Source: Streptomyces sp. NBC_01571 (GTDB lineage: Bacteria > Actinomycetota > Actinomycetes > Streptomycetales > Streptomycetaceae). Taken from it: DNA of 64,000 bases. Of the stretch, positions 6,946-15,048 are shown one piece after another. The notes under the pieces were generated by a model, which saw nothing but the letters and a program-made list of their open reading frames with translations, was not told the origin of the DNA and did not search any database. A program made the position numbers and the translations under genes. The DNA is taken from assembly GCF_026339875.1 (NCBI RefSeq), contig NZ_JAPEPZ010000001.1, positions 9,300,001 through 9,364,000 of the forward strand, given 5' to 3'. The stretch's first letter is position 1. Each line of letters begins with the position of its first letter.

Positions 6946-7683
6946 ATGGGTGACCGAATGGGTGACCGTCATGTCTGGACGGCCGCGCCCGCCGTTGCCG
7001 AGCGCGGCCGCTCGGTGCTCGCCGCGGCCTGGTCCTGCGCGGTGACCGCCGAGGGCGGCCGGGAGGAGCTCCTCGGCGCGCACACCGTCGCCGCGGACGG
7101 CAGGGTCCTCCTGCACGTGCCGGACGACAGCTCGCTGCTCGCCGCCGCCATCTGCGCGCCCCGCGGCGAGCCGTCGGCCGTCCTGGAGTTCGCGGACGTC
7201 GCGCCCGTTCCCGTACGCCGCCGGATCCGTACCCGCCTCTGGATGGCCGGCTGGTTCGTGGTGGGGGAGGGACGTCTGGAGTTCCAGGCCTCACGCGTCG
7301 TGCTGCGCGACGCGTCCGGCGCCGTCGTGGTCCGCCTCGACGAGTTCGCCGACGCCGTCCCCGATCCGCTGGCGACGGCCGAGGCCGCCCTGCTCACCCA
7401 CCTCGCCGACGCGCACCCCGACGCCGTCGAGCGGCTGACCCGCCTCGTCGAGCCCGAGAGCCTGCACGGCGCGGTCCGCGTCCAGCCGCTCGCCGTCGAC
7501 CGGCACGGCCTGACGCTGCGCATCGAGCGGGCGCGGGGCGACGGCGATGTGCGCCTGCCCTTCCACGCACCCGCCGACGACGTCTCCCAGCTCACCGAGC
7601 GGATGCATGTGCTGCTCACGCAGGCGAGCTCCATCACCCGCCCTCGTGCGCTACAGCGGCAGCGCGCAGACGGCGACCGGTGA
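6946..7683 (+). CDS. DUF2470 domain protein under iron control
   Basis: The start ATG 6946 follows GGAGG (6936-6940); an ATG at 6934 would lie within the iron-box/Shine-Dalgarno region and is unlikely. The 245-residue product has two alpha/beta halves. The second, from about residue 150 (LLTHLADAHPDAVERL to the DDVSQLTERMHVLL end), looks like a DUF2470 domain. DUF2470 is found C-terminal in HugZ-like heme-degrading proteins and in actinobacterial proteins linked to iron uptake. With the iron box upstream, a role in heme or siderophore iron use is reasonable; no catalytic residue can be assigned. It overlaps the convergent lactonase-like gene by 33 bp. Confidence 0.82.
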   Translation: MGDRMGDRHVWTAAPAVAERGRSVLAAAWSCAVTAEGGREELLGAHTVAADGRVLLHVPDDSSLLAAAICAPRGEPSAVLEFADVAPVPVRRRIRTRLWMAGWFVVGEGRLEFQASRVVLRDASGAVVVRLDEFADAVPDPLATAEAALLTHLADAHPDAVERLTRLVEPESLHGAVRVQPLAVDRHGLTLRIERARGDGDVRLPFHAPADDVSQLTERMHVLLTQASSITRPRALQRQRADGDR

Positions 7684-8868
7684 CGCGAACGGCTCGCCCG
7701 CGAGCCGGAGGCCGCCGCTCGCTCCGTCGACATGGAAGACGCTGACCGTGCCGGAGCGCTGATTCGCCGCGAACAGCAGCCGCTCGTCGGGCGAGAAGGC
7801 GATCTGGCGCGGGAAGTCGCCGCCGGCCGGCACGGTGTCCAGGAGCCTCAGCCGGGCGCCGTCCGCCTCGACCGCGTAGCGCGTCAGACTGTTGGCGCCA
7901 CGATTGGCCAGATAGGCGTACGCGCCGTCAGATGTCACCAGGATCTGCGCCGGGTAGTTGGTGCCCGTCCCCGTACCCGTGGACTGCGGGTCCCCCGGCG
8001 TGAGCCGCCCGCTCGTCCGGTCGTACCCGCAGACCACGACCGTGTTGTCCACCTCGTTGGCGAGGTAGGCGAAGCGGCCTCCGGGGTGGAAGGTGAGGTG
8101 GCGGGGGCCCGCGCCCGGACGGGTGTGCGCCTGGGACACCTCGGCGAGAGTGCCCTTGGACGTGTCCAGACGGTAGCTGTAGACGGTGTCGGTGCCCAGG
8201 TCGACGGCGAGGACATGGCCGGCGTCCGGGCCGGTGAGGAACTGGTGGGCGTGCGGCCCCTGCTGCCCGGGGCCGGGAGCCGGGCTGGAGTGCGTGACCA
8301 GATCCGTGCGCTCGCCGATCGCGCCCGAGGCGTCGATGGGGTGCACGGCCACACTGCCCGAGCCGTAGTTGGCGCTCAGCAGCCAGCGCCCGCTCGGGTG
8401 GACGGACAGGTGGCAGGGGCCCGAGCCTCCCGTGCCACGGGTGCCGAGCACCTTGTTGCCCGCGAGGCGTACGGCCGTCACCCCGCCCTCGGGCCGCTCG
8501 TCGACGGCGTACAGGGTGCGGCCGTCCGGATGCACGGCGAGGTACGAGGGGTCGGCGACGCCGGTGACCGTGCCGGTGGCCTTGACGGCGCCCGTGACGG
8601 GGTCGTACGTGGCCAGTCCGATCCCCTTCCCACCCCCGTCGACCGAGGTGTACGTGCCGACGAACAGGGGCCGGACGGTGGGAGCGGATGAGCCGCCGGT
8701 CGGGTGTGAGCCGACGGTGGGCGCCGTCACGGCGTCCGCGGGCTCGGCGCGGGGCGCGGCCGGCGCGGGCAGTGCCGTCGCCGCGACGGCTCCCGTCAGC
8801 GCTCCGACGAACCGGCGCCTGCTCCAGCCGCCGCCCGCGCCGCGCGCCGGTTCTGCACCACTGCTCAT
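7651..8868 (-). CDS. Tat-exported lactonase-family seven-bladed beta-propeller
   Basis: The start is set at ATG 8868, preceded by GAGG. Residues about 15-42 form a Tat signal (WSRRRFVGALTGAVAATALPAPAAP). The mature part has the repeating blades of the 6-phosphogluconolactonase (YbhE) family, with phrases such as YLAVHPDGRTLYAVDE, CHLSVHPSGRWLLSANYGSGS and HLTFHPGGRFAYLANEVDNTVVV (about every 45-50 residues). Cytosolic members hydrolyse 6-phosphogluconolactone; an exported copy probably acts on other lactones or has a structural role, so the substrate is unknown. Total length of 405 residues is normal once the signal is included. Confidence 0.86.
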   Translation of the reverse strand: MSSGAEPARGAGGGWSRRRFVGALTGAVAATALPAPAAPRAEPADAVTAPTVGSHPTGGSSAPTVRPLFVGTYTSVDGGGKGIGLATYDPVTGAVKATGTVTGVADPSYLAVHPDGRTLYAVDERPEGGVTAVRLAGNKVLGTRGTGGSGPCHLSVHPSGRWLLSANYGSGSVAVHPIDASGAIGERTDLVTHSSPAPGPGQQGPHAHQFLTGPDAGHVLAVDLGTDTVYSYRLDTSKGTLAEVSQAHTRPGAGPRHLTFHPGGRFAYLANEVDNTVVVCGYDRTSGRLTPGDPQSTGTGTGTNYPAQILVTSDGAYAYLANRGANSLTRYAVEADGARLRLLDTVPAGGDFPRQIAFSPDERLLFAANQRSGTVSVFHVDGASGGLRLAGEPFASPVAVCALPL

Positions 8869-8981
8869 GCCTGCACCTCGGGTGTCGGTCGCCTCAGCCG
8901 TGACACCCACCATGACGTGCGACACCCGTGCGGTGCAAAGACGGCGCGGGACGTTGCACGGTACGCAACGCGCACCGGTTC

Positions 8982-10016
8982 CTACCAGTCACCGTCCGCG
9001 ACCGGTTTGCCCGGTGCGTCCCCGAGCGGAATCACCTGCTCGGGCGAGGGCGTCTGCCAGGGCTCGTGGTCGGCGCCGAGCCACTCGCCGACCGGCCGCA
9101 CCGCGCCCAGCGTGTCGGTGGGGGCCACGTCCCCGGCGTCCTGGTCGTAGTACTCGAACCAGGGCAGCCCGGCCCGGGTGTAGGCCGCGCGGTCCACGGG
9201 TGACGGCGGGGGTTCCTCGCCCGTGACGCGCCGCCACTCGGGGGGCGTCACGAGGTGGACGAACACGCGGCCCGGCTCCGCGGCCCAGGCGTCGAGCGGC
9301 CGGTCGGCCGGATAGATCTCCTGACGCATCGAGCCGCCCACACCGAGCCCCATGGCCGGCGCGCTTCTCGCACGGCCGGCGGCGGGAGCGGGGGCCGGCA
9401 CGCCGCCGGGCGCCGGGGGAGCGGCCCCGTAGCCGGACATGGCCCCGGCCGACCTGCGGGTCCCGGCCCGGCGGCGCTCCTGCTCGCGCCACTTCGCGAG
9501 CTCCGCCGCACGGAGGGGGAACGACTGCAGCTGGATGCCGCCCCACACCTCCTCACCGGTCACCTGGCCCTCGACCGTGGCCCCGAGCCCGAGGGGCACG
9601 GCCACGAACTGGCGGACCTTCCCCTTGCCGGAGTTGATGCCGTCGAGCCACGGCTGACGCGGCAGCACCACGTGGTTCTGCGGGTCCAGCGCAAGCCGCG
9701 GGCTCCAGGGGCTGCCCGAGATCGCGCACACCTTGCCCACCCCGACCTGCAGTGCGGCCGGTTCCGTCGAGCCCGCGAAGCTCAGCCACATGGCCTCGCG
9801 CAGATGGACCGGCAGCATCACACCGCCGCGCGCACGCCATGCGGCGGGCACGGTGTCCGCGTGGTCCTCGACGCGGCGCAGGGGGAACTCTCCGAGGCCG
9901 GGCGGCAGTCCGTGCGTACCCGTCTCGGGCAGGCGCAGCGTCCGCATGAAGCGGATCCGCACACCCCCCGGCAGCAGGAGTGAGTTCCCCTCGATCCGTA
10001 CGGCGCCTTCGGTCAT
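8982..10016 (-). CDS. Conserved protein of unknown function, proline/alanine-rich linker
   Basis: A 344-residue protein starting at ATG 10016, behind GGGGGAGCG. I do not recognise a named family. Residues about 1-200 look like a compact mixed domain with many tryptophans (PAAWRARGG, SPWSPRLAL, EEVWGGIQL). A low-complexity linker rich in Pro, Ala and Gly (about 215-245) follows, then a second acidic, aromatic segment (RVFVHLVTPPEWRR, WFEYYDQDAGDVAPTD). There is no signal peptide or membrane segment. The overall style resembles streptomycete cytosolic proteins linked to type VI/VII-like or integral-membrane neighbours, but nothing fixes a function. It lies 54 bp downstream of the FUSC gene on the same strand and may be cotranscribed. 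Confidence 0.7.
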   Translation of the reverse strand: MTEGAVRIEGNSLLLPGGVRIRFMRTLRLPETGTHGLPPGLGEFPLRRVEDHADTVPAAWRARGGVMLPVHLREAMWLSFAGSTEPAALQVGVGKVCAISGSPWSPRLALDPQNHVVLPRQPWLDGINSGKGKVRQFVAVPLGLGATVEGQVTGEEVWGGIQLQSFPLRAAELAKWREQERRRAGTRRSAGAMSGYGAAPPAPGGVPAPAPAAGRARSAPAMGLGVGGSMRQEIYPADRPLDAWAAEPGRVFVHLVTPPEWRRVTGEEPPPSPVDRAAYTRAGLPWFEYYDQDAGDVAPTDTLGAVRPVGEWLGADHEPWQTPSPEQVIPLGDAPGKPVADGDW

Positions 10017-10069
10017 CCGCGCTCCCCCTCGTCGTCGGCGCCACGCCTCCCCGGCGTGGCACGGGCTTC

Positions 10070-11329
10070 CTACAGAGAACGTCGCGAGGCCGCCGGACGG
10101 TTCCGGCTGCGGCGCGGCAGCGGGACGCGCAGGTATTCCCGCAGACGGGTGAGGTGAGGCCGGCGCTCGCGCTGCTCGCGCGCGCCGCGGTCGAGTTCCT
10201 CCATCAGCCGCCGCGAGCGGTGCTCCGTGTCGAGCTCGTCCAGGATGCGGTTGACCTCCGTGAGGACGGCGCCGTGCAGCTGCCACTGACGGGCGTCCCG
10301 CTGGACCCCGTCGAGCAGCAGCTGGGCGAGTTTGTCGCGGGTCGCCGACGCCGTGGTCAGCTCCGCGGCGAGCCGGGTCTCCGCCGACTCGGCGCTGTGG
10401 CTGACGTCCGTGGTCACCAGGACGGCGAAACTCACCACGGCGTCGGCGACCTCGCTCAGCAGCTGCTCCAGCACCGCACCCACCTGCGGTTCGAACAGGG
10501 GCTCGGGATCGCGCTCCTTGGCGAGGTCGGTGAGGGTGCGCGCGAGCACCCGCAACACCACCGTGCAGATCTCCAGCGTGTCGAGTCCGGTGCGCAGCAC
10601 GATCCGGTGCAGCAGGCCCTCACGGACGCGGGGATTGAGTTTCAGGCTGTCCTCGGCCTGCCGCAGTGCCGCGTCCACCCCGACGATGTCGTGGTCCAGG
10701 CGCCGCGCCTCGTGCAGCCGGGCGGTGGCGTGCTCCACGGGGGTGCGACCCGCCGCCTCCTCGCCCATGCGCAGCATCAACTGGCGTACGCGCCGTGCCA
10801 GGTCCTCGATGGACTGGCCGGCCGCGCCCACCCACACGGGGGGAGCGAACAGCAGATTGCAGCCGAGCCCGACCACCGCGCCGATCAGCGTCTCCAGGAC
10901 CCTGGCCCAGGCGGTGTCCCCGACCCGGGTCACGCCGAGGACGAGCATGGCGCTGATCGCCACCTCGGGTACGAACTCGCTGACCCGCACCAGGTGGCCG
11001 ACGGCCAGCGAGGCGAGGATGAGCAGGGCCAGGCTCCACCAGGTCAGCCCCACGAGCAGGCTGAAGCCGATGGCGACCATGACGCCGGCCACCACGGAGT
11101 TCACCCGGCGGATGCCGGTGGTGAGGGTGGAGTAGAGCGTGACCTGTACGACGAGGAGCGCGGTCAGCGGGGCGGTGAGCGGTGCGGGCTCGGGGCTGAG
11201 CCGGACCGCGATCACATACGCGATGCTCGCCGCCGCGGCCGACCGCACCGACTGGACGACCACGGGTTCCTGGTGCCACTTCCGGAACTGTGGTCCCACC
11301 ACGGCCCACACACCACGTACGTCTCGCAT
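10070..11329 (-). CDS. FUSC/aromatic-acid-exporter-type integral membrane protein
   Basis: Start ATG 11329 (MRDVRGVWAVV); the open frame continues 45 codons upstream without family sequence. The 419-residue product begins with about six hydrophobic segments between residues 30 and 175 (IAYVIAVRLSPEPAPLTAPLTALLVVQVTLY, VAGVMVAIGFSLLVG, LLILASLAVGHLV and others), then a long charged helical cytosolic half with probable coiled coil. This half-membrane, half-cytosolic layout fits the FUSC/ArAE superfamily, which includes the p-hydroxybenzoate efflux protein AaeB. Transport substrate cannot be read from the sequence. Confidence 0.8.
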   Translation of the reverse strand: MRDVRGVWAVVGPQFRKWHQEPVVVQSVRSAAAASIAYVIAVRLSPEPAPLTAPLTALLVVQVTLYSTLTTGIRRVNSVVAGVMVAIGFSLLVGLTWWSLALLILASLAVGHLVRVSEFVPEVAISAMLVLGVTRVGDTAWARVLETLIGAVVGLGCNLLFAPPVWVGAAGQSIEDLARRVRQLMLRMGEEAAGRTPVEHATARLHEARRLDHDIVGVDAALRQAEDSLKLNPRVREGLLHRIVLRTGLDTLEICTVVLRVLARTLTDLAKERDPEPLFEPQVGAVLEQLLSEVADAVVSFAVLVTTDVSHSAESAETRLAAELTTASATRDKLAQLLLDGVQRDARQWQLHGAVLTEVNRILDELDTEHRSRRLMEELDRGAREQRERRPHLTRLREYLRVPLPRRSRNRPAASRRSL

Positions 11330-11439
11330 CCTTGGCCTTTTCCCCTTTCGTCCCTGTACCGAACGTGCTGATCGAGGACTGTAACTGTCCGCAACGAAGC
11401 CAAATTTGTCGTCGCCGGGCCCCTTCCCTGATCTGTCCC

Positions 11440-11484
11440 GCCGACGCACCGACCGCCGACGCACCGACCGCCGACGCGCCGGCC
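11440..11484 (+). repeat. Three tandem copies of a 15-bp unit
   Basis: GCCGACGCACCGACC occurs at 11440-11454 and 11455-11469 exactly, and at 11470-11484 with 13 of 15 bases. It lies between the FUSC start and the CGNR stop, outside any credible gene. Confidence 0.75.
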
Positions 11485-11558
11485 ATCGGCGCGCGCGTGT
11501 CAGGGGTACGCAGGCTCGCGGGCCCCACGGTCGCCGGGCGGGTGGAGACGACTCTCCC

Positions 11559-12173
11559 TCACCGGGGGGAGGCGGCGCGGCTGCGGGACCGGTAGCCGGC
11601 CACCTTGGCGAGATTGCCGCAGCGGTCCATGGAGCACCAGCGGCGGCGGCGGGCCTGGGAGTCGTCCAGGAAGAGCAGGGAGCACGTGGGGTTCTCGCAC
11701 TCCTTGACCCTGCCCAGCAGGGGGCCGCCGATCAGGAGGACGGCGTCCCGGGCCACGGTCGCCAGAGCCGCGGGGCCGGGACGCGCGGCGGTCCAGCGCA
11801 GGGGCGGCCGCGGGCCGGCGTACGGCTCGGCGAACTGGGGTGCGAGGTCGGGCAGAGCCGCCGCTTCGTTCACCCGCGTGACGTCGCCCGGGTCCGCCGC
11901 CTCTTCGAGCATCGCGGCGCGTACGAGGCGGTAGACGGCCTCCCGCAGTGAGCGGGCGTGGCCGAGATCGGCCTCGCTGATCCGCACCGGCCCGTCGTCC
12001 GTTCCCGTGTGCAGGCCCGCCTCGGTGATCCAGCGCGCGAGGGCCTCGGGGTCCGGGAGCCGTTCGAGCGGCGTGTCGTGCCGTTTGCCGAGCGTGGCGA
12101 CGAAGTTCAGGGCGGGTCGTCCGCCGATGAAGGGGAACGCCGTCTGCGGCTCGGGGGCGGGGGCTGAGGACAT
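11559..12173 (-). CDS. CGNR zinc-finger (ABATE-type) putative regulator
   Basis: A 204-residue protein. The N-terminal part (PFIGGRPALNFVATLGKR) is the stress-induced ABATE domain; the C-terminal part has paired cysteines CENPTCSLLFLD (about residue 157) and WCSMDRCGN (about 177), a treble-clef zinc ribbon. The signature reads CGNL rather than CGNR at the last position. CGNR proteins are thought to bind DNA as stress-linked regulators. Its gene is divergent from a quinone-oxidoreductase gene, and two matching 21-bp palindromes separate them, so self-regulation and control of the oxidoreductase are likely. Confidence 0.87.
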   Translation of the reverse strand: MSSAPAPEPQTAFPFIGGRPALNFVATLGKRHDTPLERLPDPEALARWITEAGLHTGTDDGPVRISEADLGHARSLREAVYRLVRAAMLEEAADPGDVTRVNEAAALPDLAPQFAEPYAGPRPPLRWTAARPGPAALATVARDAVLLIGGPLLGRVKECENPTCSLLFLDDSQARRRRWCSMDRCGNLAKVAGYRSRSRAASPR

Positions 12174-12192
12174 GGCCCGAGTCTAACGCCTT

Positions 12193-12213
12193 GACACCAG
12201 TTCATGAGGTGTC
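12193..12213. promoter_or_regulatory. Palindromic operator copy 1 (GACACC-N9-GGTGTC)
   Basis: A 21-bp inverted repeat GACACC (12193-12198) and GGTGTC (12208-12213) that overlaps a TTGACA -35 element (12191-12196) directed toward the oxidoreductase gene. Its near-identical partner is 28 bp downstream, centre to centre. Confidence 0.7.
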
Positions 12214-12220
12214 GCACAGT

Positions 12221-12241
12221 GACACCACTTCAACCGGTGTC
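12221..12241. promoter_or_regulatory. Palindromic operator copy 2 (GACACC-N9-GGTGTC)
   Basis: Same 6-9-6 architecture as the upstream copy, with GACACC at 12221-12226 and GGTGTC at 12236-12241; only the nine-base centre differs. Two identical half-site pairs between a regulator and its divergent neighbour are strong evidence for a dimeric repressor or activator. Confidence 0.7.
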
Positions 12242-12294
12242 ACTGGGCGCGCCGTCCGGCGCGTGGGGCTCCGGTACGTTCCGAGGGAGCAGGT

Positions 12295-13296
12295 ATGCGT
12301 GCGGTGCGGATCGAGGAGTTCGGCGGGCCCGAGGTGCTGGTCCCGGTGGAGGTGCCGGACCCGGTCGCGGGCCCAGGTCAGGTGCTGGTGCGGGTCGCGG
12401 CGGCGGGGGTGAACCGGGCGGACGCGCTCGTGCGGGCCGGGGTGTACCACCGGGCCGGCCGTCCGCCGCTGATCCCGGGCGTCGAGGCGTCCGGCGTCGT
12501 GGTGGCCGTGGGGGAGGGGGTGACCGGAGTCGGGGTCGGACAGCGGGTCATGGCCCTGGACGGGGTGAACGCACCTGGTTTCTACGCCGAGTTGGCCGTC
12601 GTACCGGCCGAGCGGGTGACCGTGCTCCCGGACGGCGTCGAGCTGACGCAGGCCGCCACCCTGCCCGTGGCGTGGCTGTCCGCCTGGTACTGCCTGCTCC
12701 GTCTGGCGAAGGTGACCAAGGACGACACCGTACTGGTGAAGGCCGCCGCGAGCGGGGTGGGCAGTGCGGCCGTGCAGATCGCGGCCGGTGCCGGCGCCCG
12801 TGTCATCGCGTCGGCGGGCTCACCGGAGAAGACCGCCTGGGCTGCCGGGTTCGGTGCGCACGACATCCTCGACACCTCCGTGCACCCCGACGACGCCGAG
12901 GTCGACGAGGTGCTGCGGCTGACCGGGGGGCGGGGGGCGGACATCGTCCTGGACACCGTCGGCGGCCCCGCCTTCGGGCGGAGTCTGCGCGAGGTCGGCC
13001 ACGGCGGACGGGTGGTCGCCCTCGCCAACGTGGCCCTGGAGCCGAGCGTCGTCGACACCCGTGACTTCTATCCGAAGAACGCGTCCGTCCTCGGCTTCCA
13101 GCTCACCAACCTGCAGATCCACGGCTACGACCCCCGCGCGGACCTGCGGGAACTCGCCGAACAGGTCGCGGCGGGCCGGTACCGGGTGCCGGTCGAGGCG
13201 GTGTTCCCCCTCGAACGGGCACGTGCCGCGCACGAGCGTCTGGAGCGGAGGGAACACCGGGGCAAGATCGTGCTCGCCGTTCACGACGGGGTGTGA
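12295..13296 (+). CDS. Quinone oxidoreductase-like MDR protein (zinc-independent type)
   Basis: A 333-residue medium-chain dehydrogenase/reductase. The GroES-like N-domain runs to about residue 130 (PGVEASGVVVAVGEGVTGV at about 61-79), the Rossmann domain follows with VKAAASGVGSAAVQIA (about 148-163) binding NADPH, and the C-terminal block has the usual HGGRVVALANV. The catalytic zinc ligands of alcohol dehydrogenases are absent, as in QOR-type quinone reductases. ATG 12295 follows GGGAGCAGG. Control by the divergent CGNR regulator through the two upstream palindromes is inferred; oxidative or electrophile stress would be a fitting signal. Confidence 0.88.
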   Translation: MRAVRIEEFGGPEVLVPVEVPDPVAGPGQVLVRVAAAGVNRADALVRAGVYHRAGRPPLIPGVEASGVVVAVGEGVTGVGVGQRVMALDGVNAPGFYAELAVVPAERVTVLPDGVELTQAATLPVAWLSAWYCLLRLAKVTKDDTVLVKAAASGVGSAAVQIAAGAGARVIASAGSPEKTAWAAGFGAHDILDTSVHPDDAEVDEVLRLTGGRGADIVLDTVGGPAFGRSLREVGHGGRVVALANVALEPSVVDTRDFYPKNASVLGFQLTNLQIHGYDPRADLRELAEQVAAGRYRVPVEAVFPLERARAAHERLERREHRGKIVLAVHDGV

Positions 13297-13359
13297 CTCG
13301 GGCGGACGCGCCGTCCGGAACGGGCGCGGGCGCGTGGGGCGTCGGATGACGTCGGCACT

Positions 13360-13389
13360 GTTGACACTTCAACAATAGACTCTATTGTG
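13360..13389 (+). promoter_or_regulatory. Promoter and operators ahead of the second MDR gene
   Basis: TTGACA (13361-13366) and TATTGT (13383-13388) are 16 bp apart and make a good promoter. The 14-bp GTTGACACTTCAAC (13360-13373) overlaps the -35 and recurs, in opposite orientation, upstream of the marR gene. A perfect 17-bp palindrome, ACAATAGA-C-TCTATTGT (13372-13388), covers the -10. These are candidate MarR binding sites. Confidence 0.68.
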
Positions 13390-13486
13390 GATCCATCAAC
13401 AAACGTCCTGGTGTGACCCGCCCCCGAGACGGAGGGGCTCACAGTCCTGGCCCGCACCGATGTGGGACACCCTCAAGGAGAACCCC

Positions 13487-14419
13487 ATGAAGGCACTGGT
13501 CGCCCGCTCCTACGGGCCCGTGGAGAATCTGACCCTCTCGGACGTGCCCAAGCCCACGCCCGGACCGGGCCAAGTCCTGGTCCGCACCGAGGCGTCGGCG
13601 CTGAACGCCATCGACCTCGCCCTGGTCACCGGAGCGGTCAAGGATCATCTGCCGATCCAGCACCCCTTCGTGCCGGGCGTCGACGTCACCGGCGTCGTCG
13701 AGGCGGTCGGCGAGGGCGTGTCCCGCTTCGGTGCGGGGGACCGCATCCTCGCCTGGAACGGCGTGCCTTCTGGCGGCCTCGCCGAGTACGCGCTCGTCGA
13801 GAATGCTCCTTCCGCCGCCCTGCGCCCGGCCACGCTGGGTCCGGCCGAGTCGGCCGCACTCCCGACCGCCGCGCTCACGGCGGCCGCACTCGTCGACGAA
13901 GCCAAGCCGCAGGACGACGAGAGGGTGCTCGTGGTCGGCGCCTCCGGGGGCGTCGGCTCCTTCGCGGTACAGCTCGCCAAGCAGACCGGCGCCAAGGTCC
14001 TGGCCACCGCGCGAGCCGACGAGGAGGACCTTCTGCGGCGGCTCGGCGCCGATGCGACCGTCGACTACATGAACTCCGACGTCACCGCGGAGGCTCTGCG
14101 CTGGGCCCCCGGCGGCGTCGACGTCGTGATCGATCTGACCCATGCGGGACCGGCGTTGGCCGGCGCCGCTGCCGCGGCGCGCCCGGGTGGCCGTCTGGTC
14201 TCCCCCTTGATGGGTCCTCCGGCCTTCGACCGCGACGTCACCGCCGTCTACACCGGCACCCGGACGCCTGCCGGGCGGCTCGAAGCCCTTGCGGCCCAAG
14301 CGGCCGAGGGACACCTCATCGTCGAGATCGGCGCGCGCTACTCCTTCGCGGATGCCGCGCAGGCACTGACCGACTACGCCCACACACACCTGCCCGGCAA
14401 GGTCGTCATCACCTTCTGA
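13487..14419 (+). CDS. NADP-dependent oxidoreductase, MDR/quinone reductase family
   Basis: A 310-residue MDR protein. ATG 13487 lies 6 bases after AAGGAG; the frame upstream has no homologous sequence. PGVDVTGVVEAVGEGVSRF (about residue 64) is the GroES-like signature, and VVGASGGVGSFAVQLAKQTG (about 149) the nucleotide-binding loop. No catalytic zinc ligands are seen. The C-terminal end, HLPGKVVITF, is typical of the family. A marR gene follows 114 bp downstream in the same direction with its own promoter that carries the same operator half, so both genes probably form one regulon. Confidence 0.88.
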   Translation: MKALVARSYGPVENLTLSDVPKPTPGPGQVLVRTEASALNAIDLALVTGAVKDHLPIQHPFVPGVDVTGVVEAVGEGVSRFGAGDRILAWNGVPSGGLAEYALVENAPSAALRPATLGPAESAALPTAALTAAALVDEAKPQDDERVLVVGASGGVGSFAVQLAKQTGAKVLATARADEEDLLRRLGADATVDYMNSDVTAEALRWAPGGVDVVIDLTHAGPALAGAAAAARPGGRLVSPLMGPPAFDRDVTAVYTGTRTPAGRLEALAAQAAEGHLIVEIGARYSFADAAQALTDYAHTHLPGKVVITF

Positions 14420-14498
14420 CCTGTTCTCGGCGGCCTACCGGCTGCCGAGCCGGGCTGCGGCCCGTGACCGCGAGTACCGCCTCGAGGCCGCACACATT

Positions 14499-14527
14499 TT
14501 GTTGGCGTGTCAACTTTTTGATATCCT
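14499..14527 (+). promoter_or_regulatory. marR promoter with MarR-type operator; leaderless start
   Basis: TTGTTG (14499-14504) and TATCCT (14522-14527) are 17 bp apart. The ATG at 14534 lies seven bases after the -10, where transcription should begin, and no Shine-Dalgarno is present, so the mRNA is probably leaderless. GTTGGCGTGTCAAC (14501-14514) matches the reverse complement of the site at 13360-13373 at 12 of 14 bases. Confidence 0.65.
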
Positions 14528-14533
14528 CGCAGC

Positions 14534-15013
14534 ATGGGACGAGGGCAGTGGCTGAACGAGCAAGAGGCTCATGTCTGGCACTCGTTTCTGGATCTGCGCC
14601 GTCGCATCGAGTCCGTGATCAACCAGCAACTCAGCGAGGACGCCGGTCTGTCCTCGGTGGACTACGAGCTCCTCGTTCCCTTGTCCGAGGCCCCGGACGG
14701 GGTACTCCGATTCCGGGAACTGGGGCGCATGGTGGGCTGGGAACGCAGCCGCCTGTCGCACCAGGTGCGACGCATGGAGCAGCGGGGGCTCGTTCAGCGT
14801 GAGGACTGCGCCACCGACGCCCGTGGATTGATGATCCGCCTCACGCCGACAGGCCGTGCCGCCATTACGGCCGCCGCGCCGGAACACGTCAAGGTCGTGC
14901 GACGGTACTTCTTCGAGTCCCTCACCGAAGAAGAGGTGGCAACGCTGGCGGACGTCTACGACCGACTGCTCGCCAGGATCGATTCCGACGTGCCCGGCAG
15001 CGCTGCACCCTGA
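14534..15013 (+). CDS. MarR family transcriptional regulator
   Basis: A 159-residue winged-helix protein. Residues about 1-35 form the dimerisation helix, about 45-110 the winged helix (VDYELLVPLSEAPDGVLRFRELGRMVGWERSRLSHQVRRMEQRGLV, then the wing EDCATDARGLMIRLTPTG). The Asp-Arg wing motif of MarR (DxRG) is present as DARG. A C-terminal dimer helix completes the fold. The shared operator sites at its own promoter and at the upstream oxidoreductase promoter point to autorepression and control of that enzyme. The translation start is inferred from the -10 position. Confidence 0.9.
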   Translation: MGRGQWLNEQEAHVWHSFLDLRRRIESVINQQLSEDAGLSSVDYELLVPLSEAPDGVLRFRELGRMVGWERSRLSHQVRRMEQRGLVQREDCATDARGLMIRLTPTGRAAITAAAPEHVKVVRRYFFESLTEEEVATLADVYDRLLARIDSDVPGSAAP

Positions 15014-15048
15014 CTCCTTGCTCCTTGCTCCTTGCTCCTTGCTCCTTG
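15014..15048 (+). repeat. Heptanucleotide tandem repeat, five exact copies
   Basis: CTCCTTG is repeated five times without change (15014-15048), starting at the base after the marR stop; a decayed sixth copy (GTCCCTG) follows. On the other strand the unit reads CAAGGAG, which contains an AAGGAG Shine-Dalgarno core. The repeat occupies the space between two convergent genes. Confidence 0.92.

Noticed and set aside
6133..7116. N-terminal extension of the P450 frame on the minus strand
   Set aside because: The extra 328 codons are antisense to tetR and the DUF2470 gene and have no P450 or reductase similarity; ATG 6132 has its own ribosome site.
12221..13373. Similarity between the CGNR palindrome centre (CACTTCAAC) and the MarR-type site (ACACTTCAAC)
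   Set aside because: The shared bases lie outside the conserved half-sites of the CGNR palindromes, and the other copy lacks them; likely chance.
15014..15048. Tandem repeat considered as a CRISPR array
   Set aside because: Units are 7 bp and contiguous with no spacers; the same holds for the arrays at 23161, 44541 and 11440.
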